Shown here piece by piece: positions 8,803 through 18,208 of a stretch of 64,000 nt of DNA. This DNA comes from Saprospiraceae bacterium (GTDB taxonomy: Bacteria; Bacteroidota; Bacteroidia; Chitinophagales; Saprospiraceae): assembly GCA_016787525.1 (NCBI GenBank), contig JAEUUP010000002.1:1-64000 (forward strand). The letters run 5' to 3'. The position numbers and the translations under genes were made by a program. The notes beneath the pieces were generated by a model. That model did no database searches, had not been told where the DNA came from, and worked only from the letters and a program-made list of their open reading frames with translations. Position 1 is the first letter of the stretch. Each line of letters starts with the position of its first letter.

Positions 8803-11679
8803 ATGAAAAGTTTATTTATCATCTTCGTTGTGTTGTTCAGCACAATACATTTTGCTTATGCCTATGATGTAACCGTAGCTAAAGACGGTTCGGGCAATTA
8901 TACCACTGTTCAAGCAGCTGTTGACGCTGCACCGACGGGTCGCACCACGCCTTATACTATTTTCATCAAAAATGGGACGTACAAAGAAGTCATCACCGTG
9001 CCTTCTAACAAACCTTTTTTGCAATTCATTGGCGAAAGCGTTGCCAATGTGATTTTGACTTACGACAATTACAGTGGCAAACCCATCCCCGGCGGCGGTG
9101 GCGCAACGTATGGCACATCCAATTCCGCTTCGACAACCATCAACGCCACTGATTTTACAGCCATTAACATCAGCTTTGAAAACACAACGGGCGAATCACC
9201 ACAGGCTTTGGCTATCAATGTCAATAATGACCGCTGTGCTTTCTTCAATTGTCGGTTTTTAGGCGGACAAGACACCTTATTGGCAAATAACTCTGGGAAA
9301 AAACAGTATTACAAGCAATGCTATATTGATGGAACGGTGGATTTTATCTTTGGCAATGCCACGGCTATTTTCGAAGATTGTACCATTTATCCTAAGACAC
9401 GCAGTAGCGCAGGCAGCAGTTATATCACAGCTGCAAACACGCAAGCAGGTATTACCTACGGTTATGTGTTCCGAAATTGTATTATTCAAATGAATCGAGG
9501 CACAACGAGTTATTTTTTAGGTCGTCCTTGGCAAAACTCAACGGGTTCAAGCCCTGTTGCCGAGAATAAGGTCGTCTTTTTGAACACAACTCAATCTGGT
9601 AGCATCATTTTGCCCGCAGGTTGGTCCACTTGGGATGCAGGCACAAACACGGCTTTGATTACTTATGCAGAATACCAAAGTGTGACGCAAACAGGCGCAG
9701 CCGTAGATGTCAGTAGTCGCGTTGCTTGGTCGCAACAGCTCAATGCCACACAAGCAGCAACGTATTCCAATACCAATATTTTTGGCACTTGGGACCCTTG
9801 TAGTGCCGACTACATCGGTACTTGCACAGGTGGCGGCGGTGACATTGCCGTTGCCAATCTAAAAGGCACTAAAGGCGCATCAACAACCGTGTTTACATGG
9901 AATGCCAGTTGGGGCATCGCAGGTGTGACATACAGCTTGGAGCGCAGCACCGACAATGGTATGAGTTACACAAGTATTTATTCAAGAACAGCCGCCGACC
10001 AATTTGATGTGAATTTTACTTACACAGACAACAACCCGCCTTCGCCACAAACCTACTACTATCGCGTGGTTGCCTCTAAGTCTGGTTTGACTACTCATAC
10101 AACGGCTTCGGTTAGCATTTCTTCGACTCCAACCTTGACGGCGACGGCGATTCCGTCTTCATTTCTTCAAGGTTTAGGCACACCTTCTACGGCGCAATCC
10201 TTTACTTTGACAGGTGTTAATCTTTTGGGTGATGCAACCATTACGCCGCCGACACCTTATGAGATTTCTTTTAACAACTCAACTTGGTCAAGTACCCCCC
10301 TCAGTATAACACCTACTTCGGGCGCAATCAGTCAGACCGTTTATGTGCGTCTGAATGGTACGACTGTTGGCAGTTACAACGGCAACATCACCATCAGTAG
10401 TTCTGTTGCAACAGATGCAACGGTGGCAGTCATAGGGACTATTCAATCTGCGCCCGTATTGATACCCGTTACTTTGGCTTATTACCCCATGACGGCTTCC
10501 AATGCCGACCAAGCGGGTTCGAGAGCCGCAGGTGTCACCGTACCAACACCGACTTTCGGCGGTTTGGTATCGTCTAATGGCACAACTGTCCCTGCTGTTC
10601 CGTCCTATTCTTCAAGTCATGGACAAGCCTTCGCCGCGACTGCCGATGGTCTTTGGACAACGGCTTCGGGTGGTCCGGGTGGCAACCTCAATCTCAATAA
10701 TTATGAACAATTTACGATTACGGCCAATTCAGGTTATTCGGTTTGGGTAGAGTCTTTCAGTGTACTCGCTTCTTTTTACAACACTTCTTCCAATACCAAA
10801 CTGACCGTTTTATACTCTACCGATGGTTTTGCAACAGCGGGCATAAATGCAACCGCTTACACTTCGGGCGGTTCAGCCGTAACCACCACGACCAACACAC
10901 AAAACAGTCCTTTATTCACAATGGTCGTGACTTTGGGGAACGAAACGGCTGGCACGACTGCCAATTACGCGGCTACCTTGAATGGTTCAACAGGCGTGAC
11001 CTTATCCGCAGGGCAAACCCTGTCAATTCGCGTCTATATGAGTTGTGGTAGTAGCAGTACAGGCCGTTATGGCAAGCTAAAAGATGTTTATTTCAAAGGC
11101 GTTTCGTCTGCCACCATACCCCTCAGTATTCTTGACTTTAAAGCCAAAAAACAAGCCGATGCGACCAACAAAATAGAGTGGACGACGGCAGATGAAGTCA
11201 ACACCCGTCATTTCGATGTTGAACGCAGTGCCGATGGTCACGATTTTGAAACAATAGGCACCGTCAAAGCCGCAGGTTATTCTAAAACTCAAAAATCCTA
11301 TTCACTCATTGACAAGACCCCCCTCTCCACAGGGAGTTCTTCAAACAGTACAACCAACTATTACCGCTTAAAAAGTGTGGATTTAGACGGCTCAACCACG
11401 TATTCTAAAATTGTTGAGGTTGAAAACAGCAAACAACCTTTCGCAAACATCAAAGTTTATCCTAACCCAACAAGCGACCAAGTAATCATCGAACACCCAA
11501 GCATAGACAACGATTTGACTTTCACCATCACCGATGTCAAAGGTCAAAAACACCGCGTCAAAACCACACAAAAGGGCGAACAAACCACTTTTGATGTACA
11601 ATCATTGGCAAATGGCGTTTATTTCATTGACTGTCAATACAAAAACAACCGAACTGTCTTGAAATTTGAGAAACATTAA
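8803..11679 (+). CDS. Secreted pectin methylesterase (CE8), multidomain, T9SS-exported
   Basis: Removes methyl groups from pectin so that pectate lyases can act. Signal peptide 1-20. The CE8 domain spans about 21-330, with all family residues visible: Gln134 (SPQAL), Gln156-Asp157 (GGQDTL), Asp180 (DFIFG), Arg241 and Trp243 (LGRPW). A fibronectin-like region, a beta-sandwich repeat and a further beta-rich domain follow, then the linker (ILDFKAKKQ...IEWTTADE) and a T9SS sorting domain (VYPNPTSDQVIIEHP...KFEKH). Motif copies at 10297 and 11119 lie in inter-domain stretches. At 11325-11360 the motif seems split by a 21-base in-frame insertion. Works with the flanking PL1 and PL9 lyases. Confidence 0.92.
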   Translation: MKSLFIIFVVLFSTIHFAYAYDVTVAKDGSGNYTTVQAAVDAAPTGRTTPYTIFIKNGTYKEVITVPSNKPFLQFIGESVANVILTYDNYSGKPIPGGGGATYGTSNSASTTINATDFTAINISFENTTGESPQALAINVNNDRCAFFNCRFLGGQDTLLANNSGKKQYYKQCYIDGTVDFIFGNATAIFEDCTIYPKTRSSAGSSYITAANTQAGITYGYVFRNCIIQMNRGTTSYFLGRPWQNSTGSSPVAENKVVFLNTTQSGSIILPAGWSTWDAGTNTALITYAEYQSVTQTGAAVDVSSRVAWSQQLNATQAATYSNTNIFGTWDPCSADYIGTCTGGGGDIAVANLKGTKGASTTVFTWNASWGIAGVTYSLERSTDNGMSYTSIYSRTAADQFDVNFTYTDNNPPSPQTYYYRVVASKSGLTTHTTASVSISSTPTLTATAIPSSFLQGLGTPSTAQSFTLTGVNLLGDATITPPTPYEISFNNSTWSSTPLSITPTSGAISQTVYVRLNGTTVGSYNGNITISSSVATDATVAVIGTIQSAPVLIPVTLAYYPMTASNADQAGSRAAGVTVPTPTFGGLVSSNGTTVPAVPSYSSSHGQAFAATADGLWTTASGGPGGNLNLNNYEQFTITANSGYSVWVESFSVLASFYNTSSNTKLTVLYSTDGFATAGINATAYTSGGSAVTTTTNTQNSPLFTMVVTLGNETAGTTANYAATLNGSTGVTLSAGQTLSIRVYMSCGSSSTGRYGKLKDVYFKGVSSATIPLSILDFKAKKQADATNKIEWTTADEVNTRHFDVERSADGHDFETIGTVKAAGYSKTQKSYSLIDKTPLSTGSSSNSTTNYYRLKSVDLDGSTTYSKIVEVENSKQPFANIKVYPNPTSDQVIIEHPSIDNDLTFTITDVKGQKHRVKTTQKGEQTTFDVQSLANGVYFIDCQYKNNRTVLKFEKH

Positions 11680-11696
11680 AAGGAAATGAGCTAAGA

Positions 11697-11906
11697 AATG
11701 AAGCAAGTGTTCTAGAAAATCAAGCACATGTTCTAGGAAACCAAGCAGATGTTCTAGGAAACCAAGCAGATGTTCTAGGAAACCAAGCAAGTGTTCTAGG
11801 AAACCAAGCAGATGTTCTAGGAAATCAAGCAAGTGTTCTAGAAAATCAAGCAGATGTTCTAGAAAATCAAGCAAGCGTGCTACAAAATCAAAACAAACGA
11901 GTTTAA
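11697..11906 (+). repeat. 21-bp tandem repeat coding heptads on both strands
   Basis: Nine 21-base units (11697-11885) and a partial tenth. On the plus strand they read NQA(D/S)VL(G/E) in heptads and end at TAA 11904-11906, but there is no ATG upstream in frame. On the minus strand the frame 11874-11602 starts with ATG inside the repeat and reads (G/D)FLEHLL. Both could be coiled-coil-like. I call the repeat, not a gene: neither strand has a convincing start region, and the minus frame runs into the pectinesterase gene. Confidence 0.85.
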
Positions 11907-11911
11907 ATCTT

Positions 11912-11944
11912 ATCGAGCGAGTGATTAACAGTCATTCGCTCGAT
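11912..11944 (+). terminator. Hairpin after pectinesterase and tandem repeat
   Basis: Arms ATCGAGCGAGTGA (11912-11924) and TCATTCGCTCGAT (11932-11944) pair with one G-T, followed by TCGTTTTAT. A terminator for plus-strand transcription is likely. Confidence 0.6.
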
Positions 11945-11967
11945 TCGTTTTATAGCGGTAAATACAA

Positions 11968-12001
11968 GAAAAAAGCCTATAAAGTCACTGACTTTATAGG
12001 C
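11968..12001 (-). terminator. Intrinsic terminator for the gene at 12035
   Basis: A 13-bp perfect stem (11975-11987 and 11989-12001) followed on the minus strand by CTTTTTTC. Confidence 0.8.
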
Positions 12002-12034
12002 CCATATAGCAACTAAATATAAAAACGCTGATTT

Positions 12035-12529
12035 CTACCCCTGCTTAGAAGGCTCAGAAGCTGAATTGTCGGCATTTTCCTCATTCTTAGAATTGTTTCT
12101 TTCATAACATTCAGCCAATGAATTTTTAATGAACTCCAAAGTCACATCTTTTTCAGCCGCTTTCTTAGCCGCATCATAAACTTCAATAAAGAGAGCTTTG
12201 AGGTCAATACGCTCAACAGTGACTTGGTTGGTCAGAATGGCGGTCAGCCGTTCCAATTCTTTGATTTGCGCCTTTTTAGCCTCGATACTTGCACCTTTTT
12301 TGAAAAACTCCGCCTCATCGAAATTACGTCTCAGGTTGTTTTCAAACTTAGAGATGTGTTGAGCAATAAAAGGCATCTTTTCAATTTCAGCATCTGAAAT
12401 CTTACTGCCTTTCTTATCACGGCGAGTCACAGGAGCCTCCGCCAAAATAGCATTTTCAAGACTTTTGGCCGCCGTGTCAAAGCCACTTTCTTCTGCGGCT
12501 TCAATAGCCCGCACATTTGATTTCTTCAT
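12035..12529 (-). CDS. Hypothetical helical protein, 164 residues
   Basis: I do not recognise the family. The protein has no signal peptide or membrane segment, is rich in Ala, Glu and Lys, and looks mostly helical; residues about 75-130 could form a coiled coil. The last 20 residues are acidic and disordered (NNSKNEENADNSASEP). It starts at ATG 12529, 45 bases after a -7 box (12574-12581), and ends just before a clear terminator, so it is probably a real single-gene unit. It sits alone on the minus strand inside the pectin cluster. No motif copy inside. Confidence 0.65.
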   Translation of the reverse strand: MKKSNVRAIEAAEESGFDTAAKSLENAILAEAPVTRRDKKGSKISDAEIEKMPFIAQHISKFENNLRRNFDEAEFFKKGASIEAKKAQIKELERLTAILTNQVTVERIDLKALFIEVYDAAKKAAEKDVTLEFIKNSLAECYERNNSKNEENADNSASEPSKQG

Positions 12530-12573
12530 TAATTTAAAATTTAAAATTGATTTAAAAGATATTGATTTGAAAG

Positions 12574-12581
12574 CAAATATA
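12574..12581 (-). promoter_or_regulatory. -7 promoter box (TATATTTG) for the gene at 12529
   Basis: Reads CAAATATA on the plus strand, 45 bases before the start codon; matches the Bacteroidota TAnnTTTG box. Confidence 0.5.
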
Positions 12582-12688
12582 CATGGATAAAAATCGGATA
12601 GTCAATAGAATTATATCTAAAAAATGTTAATACATTGTTAATGCAATAAACTTACAAGCAAAGAAAGGCACAATAAGAGCTTGATGTG

Positions 12689-12743
12689 TCGGGAACGTTG
12701 CCGCAAGTTCTTAACCTATTCTTCATGTATCATATTAAATTTG
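12689..12743 (+). promoter_or_regulatory. Activator-type promoter module 3 (before the gene at 13014)
   Basis: TCGGGAACGTTGCCGCAA (12689-12706), a 29-base gap, then TAAATTTG (12736-12743). The leader to the start codon is about 265 bases and holds a CCCCTCAGTA copy (12941-12950). It also holds two short CCACAAGGCG words (12850, 12911). Confidence 0.62.
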
Positions 12744-13013
12744 CTATCGAAACGATTTAAACGAAATATATTTTGCAAAACGGTTCACAAACAACAAAAA
12801 GTATAAGCTAAATAATATCTCATTACTATAACATCTGATAGATAGTTGCCACACAAGGCGACTCAGTTTTCATGTACCATAGCTCCACAACCACAATATC
12901 TGCCACAAGGCGGACAGGGATTCTTATGTGTTTGTGCCACCCCCTCAGTAAATATGACTTAACGTGCAGATTGATGACTAACTTAATTTTTTAACGTTTC
13001 AAACTTTTTAATT

Positions 13014-16000
13014 ATGAAAAGAGATTTACTATATAAACCCTCATTTTTATGTATTTTATATCTTTTACTTTTGGCAAAAGATATAGCAGTAGGACAAACA
13101 ACTGTCTTTAATGATGCTTTTACCCAAACAGCTGCCACTGTATATCATGGAAGTACGCTTTCAAGTACCACAACTTATACTGCTGCAACAACAGCCTCTC
13201 TAAGTGCATCTGGAAATACAGGTGTTGCAACTTTTAATTTAACAGGAACAGGTGTTGCACCTAATAATCAACTTACGATTACAGGAACGGGTACGACAAA
13301 CACTAAAGGTTCTGCTACACTTACAGGAGCTTTATCTGCTTTTGCAACACCCTTCAACACGACATTAAGTTCAAATATAGGTACTATAACATGGACTTTT
13401 AATATGCGGAACACTAGGTCAGGTGGTACAACGCTATTGTCAACGGCATTTGTGCCGGGTTCTTCTTTTTCATCAGCATTCATATTAGCTACGAATGCGG
13501 CTACTAATGCTACATTGACGGCAGCAAGTAGTAATACGACCAAAGGATGGGCTGTGACAATTACAAGAGGTTCGACAACAGCCTTTAATAAAATAGATTT
13601 AGGTTATTTTACAGCAGGTTTGAACGCAACAACCAATTGTTTTACTTCAATAATAAGTTCAGGAGATTATGCTGCTGCTACTAATTATTTTAGCATAAAA
13701 GTAACGTATAACCCCTCTAATAATACGTGGGCACTCTTTGTAAGAGATGATGGTACTACAGCTTCTGTTGATCCAACAACGACAGCAACCCAAATTGGTA
13801 CGAATACGGTTGAAGCAACGAATACAGGAATTGCTATGACTAATTTTATGCTTTATCAAACTCATGGGGGTACACAAAACACATATTTAGATAACGTTAA
13901 AGTAGTAGTAGGTGAAGGCATAAATACGCCCTCTCCATCAACTTTAACAGGTTTAAATTACACAAGTGGAATGGGGCCATCAACAGAACAATCTTTCACT
14001 GTCAATGCCCCTAACCTCTCAGGGAATCTTGTTATAACTCCTCCTACAAATTATGAAATCTCTACTGGTACAGGTGGTAGTTTTGTTCCGACTAATCCTA
14101 TTACAATATCAGCCGCAAGTGCTATTTCTAATACAACTATATATGTCAGATTAAAAGCAGGTTTGACAGATGGAACATATAACGAATCTATAACTCTATC
14201 ATCAACAAACGCACCAAGTAAGACGATTGCATGTAGTGGTACTGTATCCAGTACTCCTTCTATTTCATTAAATACAAATTCTTTATCTACTTTCCCCAGT
14301 ACTGCAGTTGGTTCGAGTAGTTCATCAAATAATTTTACAATAATTGGGGCCAATTTAGGTGCGAACAATGTTACTATTACACCTCCTACTAATTTTGAAC
14401 TCTCTCTGACTAGTAGTAGTGGATTCTCTACCAATCCTCTTGTATTGACACCTATGGCAGGTGCTATTGCTACAACAACTATATATGTGCGTTATACACC
14501 CACAGGTAGTGGTTCAAATACAGGAAACGTTACTGTTAGCAATGATTTAGTAACGACGCAAAATGTAAGTGTAAGTGGTATTATAGGTAAGTTCTATTAT
14601 AAAGGAGGAAGCCTTGCATCAATAAGTAGTTGGGCAGCAAAGTCTGATCTAACTGGTGATAGCCCAGCTGATTTTACAACGGCTGGCGTATCTTACGTTT
14701 TGCTCTCGTCTGCAACGACGACAGATGCTTCTTGGACAGTTTCTGGCTTAGGTTCTAAAGTTGTCGTAGGCGACCCCTCAGTATCAGGCATAACTTTAAC
14801 CATCGCTCTTGGCAAAGCTATCAACGGTACAATTGATATTCCAGCCGCAAGTAGTAGTTCTAATAGTCTTGTAATAAAAGAAACCACGACACAACCTACT
14901 CTTGGAACTTTACACAGTTCCTCAGAAGTTCATTACAATACTTTTTCTAATAGTTTAAACTTGACAGCCACTTTTGGCAAATTGTTTATTGAGAACAATA
15001 GCAATGTGTCCAGTGGTGCTAATAGTATTCTTTCAAATGCTACAATACAAACCTCTTTAACTATTGATGCGGGTTCTACACTTGATTATAGCAGCGGTTC
15101 TAATCCTTACCTTTATTTCAGTACAGGTGCAACAGCAACTATTAATGGTACTCTTAAAACAGCAAAACTAACAGGTTTAACAAGTTTTAATGTTGCCTCT
15201 GCCTCTACATCAGGTGCACTTTTACAATTTCAAGATTCTGAAACACCTGGGGTAACCTTAGTTTTAGGTTCAGCCAGTACCATATCTTTTTATAAAGGTA
15301 ATAATGGTACAGCTCAAACTATTACAGCACGAACGGATTATGCTAATCTAAAGATAGAAGATAACTCATCATCAGGAGCTAATAATAAAATAACCACAGG
15401 TGCAATAACAGTTGCAGGGATTTTAACTATCAATTTAGTAAATTCGGGAAGTGCAATTACTTTTGGTGGCGACATAACTGTCAATGGTGCATTGAATATT
15501 ACAGGGCTGAGTTTACCAAGTTATTCAAATATAATATTAGGTTCTTCTGTTGGTGTGACCTTTAATGGTACAATTGCACAGACCACTGGTGCAACCTTTC
15601 CAACAACTTTAGCAAGTTTAACTATCAATAATTCAGCAGGTGTGACACTTAGTAATCCAACAACTGTAAACGGCACACTAACTTTTACAACAGGTAAATT
15701 ATCATTAGGCGCAAATGACTTAACAATCGCTTCGGGAGGTTCAATTTCAGGTACATCTTCTTCAAATTATATTGTGACGAATGGTATTGGACGTCTAATA
15801 TTTAATAATGTTAGTGGTGCAAAAACATTTCCTATTGGTAGCTCAAGTTCAAGTTACGACCCTGCTACCTTAACTCCAACCTCGGCAACTAATTTAGGCG
15901 TAAAAGTAAGTAGTAGTTTTGCTAATGCTGTATTAGATGGAGCGAAAGTAACAGCACGTGAATGGGATATTACATCTTCTACGCCCAGTTCTACATTATT

Positions 16001-16721
16001 AGCTTTGACACATGATGCAACGGCTGTGGCACCTTCGGGAACGGCTGTGATGGGACACTATACAGGCGGTGCATGGAATGTAACTGACGTTATAGGTGCG
16101 ACATATAATGGCGTTACACGGACTTATACGGGTACTTGCTCAACCTTCTCTCCTTTTGGTGGTGGTGTAGAAGGTGGTTTTGTTGCAGCTCTTTCAACCG
16201 AATTGGTCTCTTTCACTGCTAAAGCCCAACCTCATGGCAACCTCATCGAATGGACAACAGCTACTGAACAAAATAACGCCAGTTTTGACATCGAGCGCAG
16301 CACGAATGGCCGCGATTTTGTCTCCTTGGGTCAAGTCAAAGGCAATGGAACAACACAAAATATCAGTCGCTACACATTCACCGACGAAGACCTCCTCTCC
16401 ACAGGGAGTTCTTTGAACAGTATCAGCTACTATCGTTTGCGTTCGGTTGACTTCAATGGTAAGTCGGAGCTATCGAATGTGGTAACAGTGGTACGGAGCA
16501 ACAAAAGCAGTATCAAGGTTTATCCTACTGTGGCAACAGATAAACTGTTTGTGATAGCATCTGACTCTGAGAACAGAACTTTTAGCATTGTCAACCTTTT
16601 GGGTGTTATCGTTCAGCAAGGTGTGCTGACAGAGCAGAAAGAATTGACCATCGGTCAATTGGCGATGGGTACTTATTGGCTAAAAGTGGGAAATGAAATC
16701 ATTAAGTTTGTAAAACATTGA
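13014..16721 (+). CDS. Large secreted beta-rich protein with T9SS domain
   Basis: A 1235-residue protein with an N-terminal signal sequence (about 1-27). No catalytic domain is recognised. The first 280 residues look like a lectin-type beta-sandwich (starting FNDAFTQ, ending NTYLDNVKVVVGEG). Two beta-sandwich repeats follow (starting TLTGLNYTSGMGPSTEQSF and SLNTNSLSTFPSTAVGSSSS), then a Ser/Thr/Asn-rich stretch with beta-helix-like periodicity, then the linker (ELVSFTAKAQ...IEWTTATEQ) and a T9SS sorting domain ending KFVKH. A role as an adhesin or carbohydrate-binding scaffold is inference. One motif copy (14774) codes for DPSVSG. A 21-base segment at 16398-16418 equals one in the pectinesterase. 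Expressed from the same promoter type as the pectinases. Confidence 0.8.
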   Translation: MKRDLLYKPSFLCILYLLLLAKDIAVGQTTVFNDAFTQTAATVYHGSTLSSTTTYTAATTASLSASGNTGVATFNLTGTGVAPNNQLTITGTGTTNTKGSATLTGALSAFATPFNTTLSSNIGTITWTFNMRNTRSGGTTLLSTAFVPGSSFSSAFILATNAATNATLTAASSNTTKGWAVTITRGSTTAFNKIDLGYFTAGLNATTNCFTSIISSGDYAAATNYFSIKVTYNPSNNTWALFVRDDGTTASVDPTTTATQIGTNTVEATNTGIAMTNFMLYQTHGGTQNTYLDNVKVVVGEGINTPSPSTLTGLNYTSGMGPSTEQSFTVNAPNLSGNLVITPPTNYEISTGTGGSFVPTNPITISAASAISNTTIYVRLKAGLTDGTYNESITLSSTNAPSKTIACSGTVSSTPSISLNTNSLSTFPSTAVGSSSSSNNFTIIGANLGANNVTITPPTNFELSLTSSSGFSTNPLVLTPMAGAIATTTIYVRYTPTGSGSNTGNVTVSNDLVTTQNVSVSGIIGKFYYKGGSLASISSWAAKSDLTGDSPADFTTAGVSYVLLSSATTTDASWTVSGLGSKVVVGDPSVSGITLTIALGKAINGTIDIPAASSSSNSLVIKETTTQPTLGTLHSSSEVHYNTFSNSLNLTATFGKLFIENNSNVSSGANSILSNATIQTSLTIDAGSTLDYSSGSNPYLYFSTGATATINGTLKTAKLTGLTSFNVASASTSGALLQFQDSETPGVTLVLGSASTISFYKGNNGTAQTITARTDYANLKIEDNSSSGANNKITTGAITVAGILTINLVNSGSAITFGGDITVNGALNITGLSLPSYSNIILGSSVGVTFNGTIAQTTGATFPTTLASLTINNSAGVTLSNPTTVNGTLTFTTGKLSLGANDLTIASGGSISGTSSSNYIVTNGIGRLIFNNVSGAKTFPIGSSSSSYDPATLTPTSATNLGVKVSSSFANAVLDGAKVTAREWDITSSTPSSTLLALTHDATAVAPSGTAVMGHYTGGAWNVTDVIGATYNGVTRTYTGTCSTFSPFGGGVEGGFVAALSTELVSFTAKAQPHGNLIEWTTATEQNNASFDIERSTNGRDFVSLGQVKGNGTTQNISRYTFTDEDLLSTGSSLNSISYYRLRSVDFNGKSELSNVVTVVRSNKSSIKVYPTVATDKLFVIASDSENRTFSIVNLLGVIVQQGVLTEQKELTIGQLAMGTYWLKVGNEIIKFVKH

Positions 16722-16730
16722 GCAGACATC

Positions 16731-16782
16731 CATGAGCCGCTAAAACACAAGGTGGTTTTAGTGGCTCATGAGACGGTTTTTT
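16731..16782 (+). terminator. Intrinsic terminator after the gene at 13014
   Basis: Arms 16731-16746 and 16755-16770 pair over 16 bases with one G-T, followed by ACGGTTTTTTC. Confidence 0.75.
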
Positions 16783-16836
16783 CGGAAACGTTCTCGTAAG
16801 TCTTTCTAATTCAATAATATTCTTACATTAATTTTG
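16780..16836 (+). promoter_or_regulatory. Activator-type promoter module 4 (before the gene at 16912)
   Basis: TTTCGGAAACGTTCTCGTAA (16780-16799), a 29-base gap, then TAATTTTG (16829-16836). The box is identical to the one before the pectinesterase; the start codon is 75 bases downstream. Confidence 0.68.
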
Positions 16837-16911
16837 TGTTCAATAGAATATAATTTGGCTATTGAAAGCTTTTTTAATCAATTATCTCACTATTTAAAGC
16901 GGTTCTTTTAT

Positions 16912-18108
16912 ATGAAAATGAGTTTACATACCCGATTTATTAAATCGTTATTCTGTGTAGCGTGTGTTTTAGGCTTCTCAAATGCACAAGCGCAAAGTGT
17001 TTATTGGCGTGAAGGATTCGATAATAACGCAGTCCCACCATGTACGATTCAATCCAACTCTGCCAATGTGATTGTTCAAGGCGTGGGTATTGGGCATTTT
17101 ACTTCAACTGCGGGTACGTGGTATGTCGCAGGTGCTTATCGCACAACAGGTACAGCTTGTGCCACGCCAGCAGGCAATACGGCCAGTCACATTCGTTTTC
17201 ACAACAGTATTAATGATGCCAACTTTCCAACTTCTGGTATTGATACAGCTTATGTTGTAACGCCTGTTGTGAATTTTGGTATTGGCGAATTGCATCTTCT
17301 GCGTTCACGTGCCAGCCGTGGTATGAGTTTTTATATCACCAGCGATACATCTGCCACGACGACAAACTGGACACTGGTTACTTCTCCTGCAGCTTTCTCA
17401 GGCACAGTCACTTGTGTTGATACAACCATATTGATTAACTCATCTTCAGCAAAACGTGTAAAAATTGTCAGCAAACGCGGTTCAACTGGTTCTGGACTCG
17501 ACAACGATATTGATAGCGTTTGGATGACCAGTACAACACCTATTCCAGTCGAGTTGGTGGCATTCAAAGGTGCTGCCAAAGGCAGTGTGAATGTTTTGGA
17601 ATGGACAACAGCTTCTGAACGCAACAACGACGCTTTTATCATCGAACGCAGTTTTGACAGCAAAACTTTTGAAAGAATTGCTTCGGTTAAGGGTCATGGT
17701 ACAACTCAAAGCATTCAAAATTACAGTTTTACAGACAACAACCCAACCGTTGCTACCCGAAGTCTAAACAATATCGCCTATTACCGTCTGCGACAAGTGG
17801 ACTTTGACGGACAAGAGGACATGTCGAAAATCATCGCTATCACGCGTGAAGGAAATACCAAAGTCGGGCTGAGTAAAATATACCCCTCAGTAACAAGCGA
17901 TGTTTTGACTGTTGACATGGAATCGAATGGTGTGACTTCTTTAAAGGTTACAGACATCACAGGTCGCACTGTTTTAACAAAACAATTAGGCAATATCAAC
18001 GGTGTCGTCTTAGAAAAACTGGATGTCAGCAACTTAGCCAGTGGTCTTTACATCGTTACCTTGCAAACCAATGGTAATCAATTGATTGAAAAGTTTAGAA
18101 AGCAATAA
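16912..18108 (+). CDS. Secreted T9SS protein, lectin-like N-terminal domain
   Basis: A 398-residue protein. The start at 16912 (MKMSLHTRFIKSLF) gives a signal peptide ending NAQAQ; an upstream ATG at 16834 would overlap the -7 box and is unlikely. Residues about 25-210 form one beta-sandwich of unknown function (starting VYWREGFDNNAVPPC). The linker (PIPVELVAFKGAAK...LEWTTASERNN) and T9SS sorting domain follow. In the sorting domain the usual YPNP is replaced by YPSV, encoded by the motif copy at 17883. It has the same promoter type as the pectinases, so a role in pectin capture is possible but unproven. Confidence 0.78.
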   Translation: MKMSLHTRFIKSLFCVACVLGFSNAQAQSVYWREGFDNNAVPPCTIQSNSANVIVQGVGIGHFTSTAGTWYVAGAYRTTGTACATPAGNTASHIRFHNSINDANFPTSGIDTAYVVTPVVNFGIGELHLLRSRASRGMSFYITSDTSATTTNWTLVTSPAAFSGTVTCVDTTILINSSSAKRVKIVSKRGSTGSGLDNDIDSVWMTSTTPIPVELVAFKGAAKGSVNVLEWTTASERNNDAFIIERSFDSKTFERIASVKGHGTTQSIQNYSFTDNNPTVATRSLNNIAYYRLRQVDFDGQEDMSKIIAITREGNTKVGLSKIYPSVTSDVLTVDMESNGVTSLKVTDITGRTVLTKQLGNINGVVLEKLDVSNLASGLYIVTLQTNGNQLIEKFRKQ

Positions 18109-18117
18109 AACTCTATA

Positions 18118-18150
18118 CTGTTCGGAGAACCGACAGGGTTCTCCGAACAG
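18118..18150. terminator. Perfect 14-bp hairpin between 16912 and 18209 genes
   Basis: CTGTTCGGAGAACC (18118-18131) and its exact inverse (18137-18150) around loop GACAG. No strong T run follows on the plus strand, so it may end or process the upstream transcript or act in the leader of the next gene. Confidence 0.5.
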
Positions 18151-18208
18151 AATTCGTGCATAAATAATAATCCAGTCTATCCATTCTTGAATCAAAATAA
18201 CTATTGTA

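Noticed and set aside
11602-11874. Minus-strand 90-residue frame as a gene
   Set aside because: It starts inside the 21-bp repeat, ends inside the pectinesterase and has no start region of its own.
14521-14545. GGAAACGTTACTG as a fifth copy of the activator box
   Set aside because: It lies inside a gene with no -7 box at the right distance.
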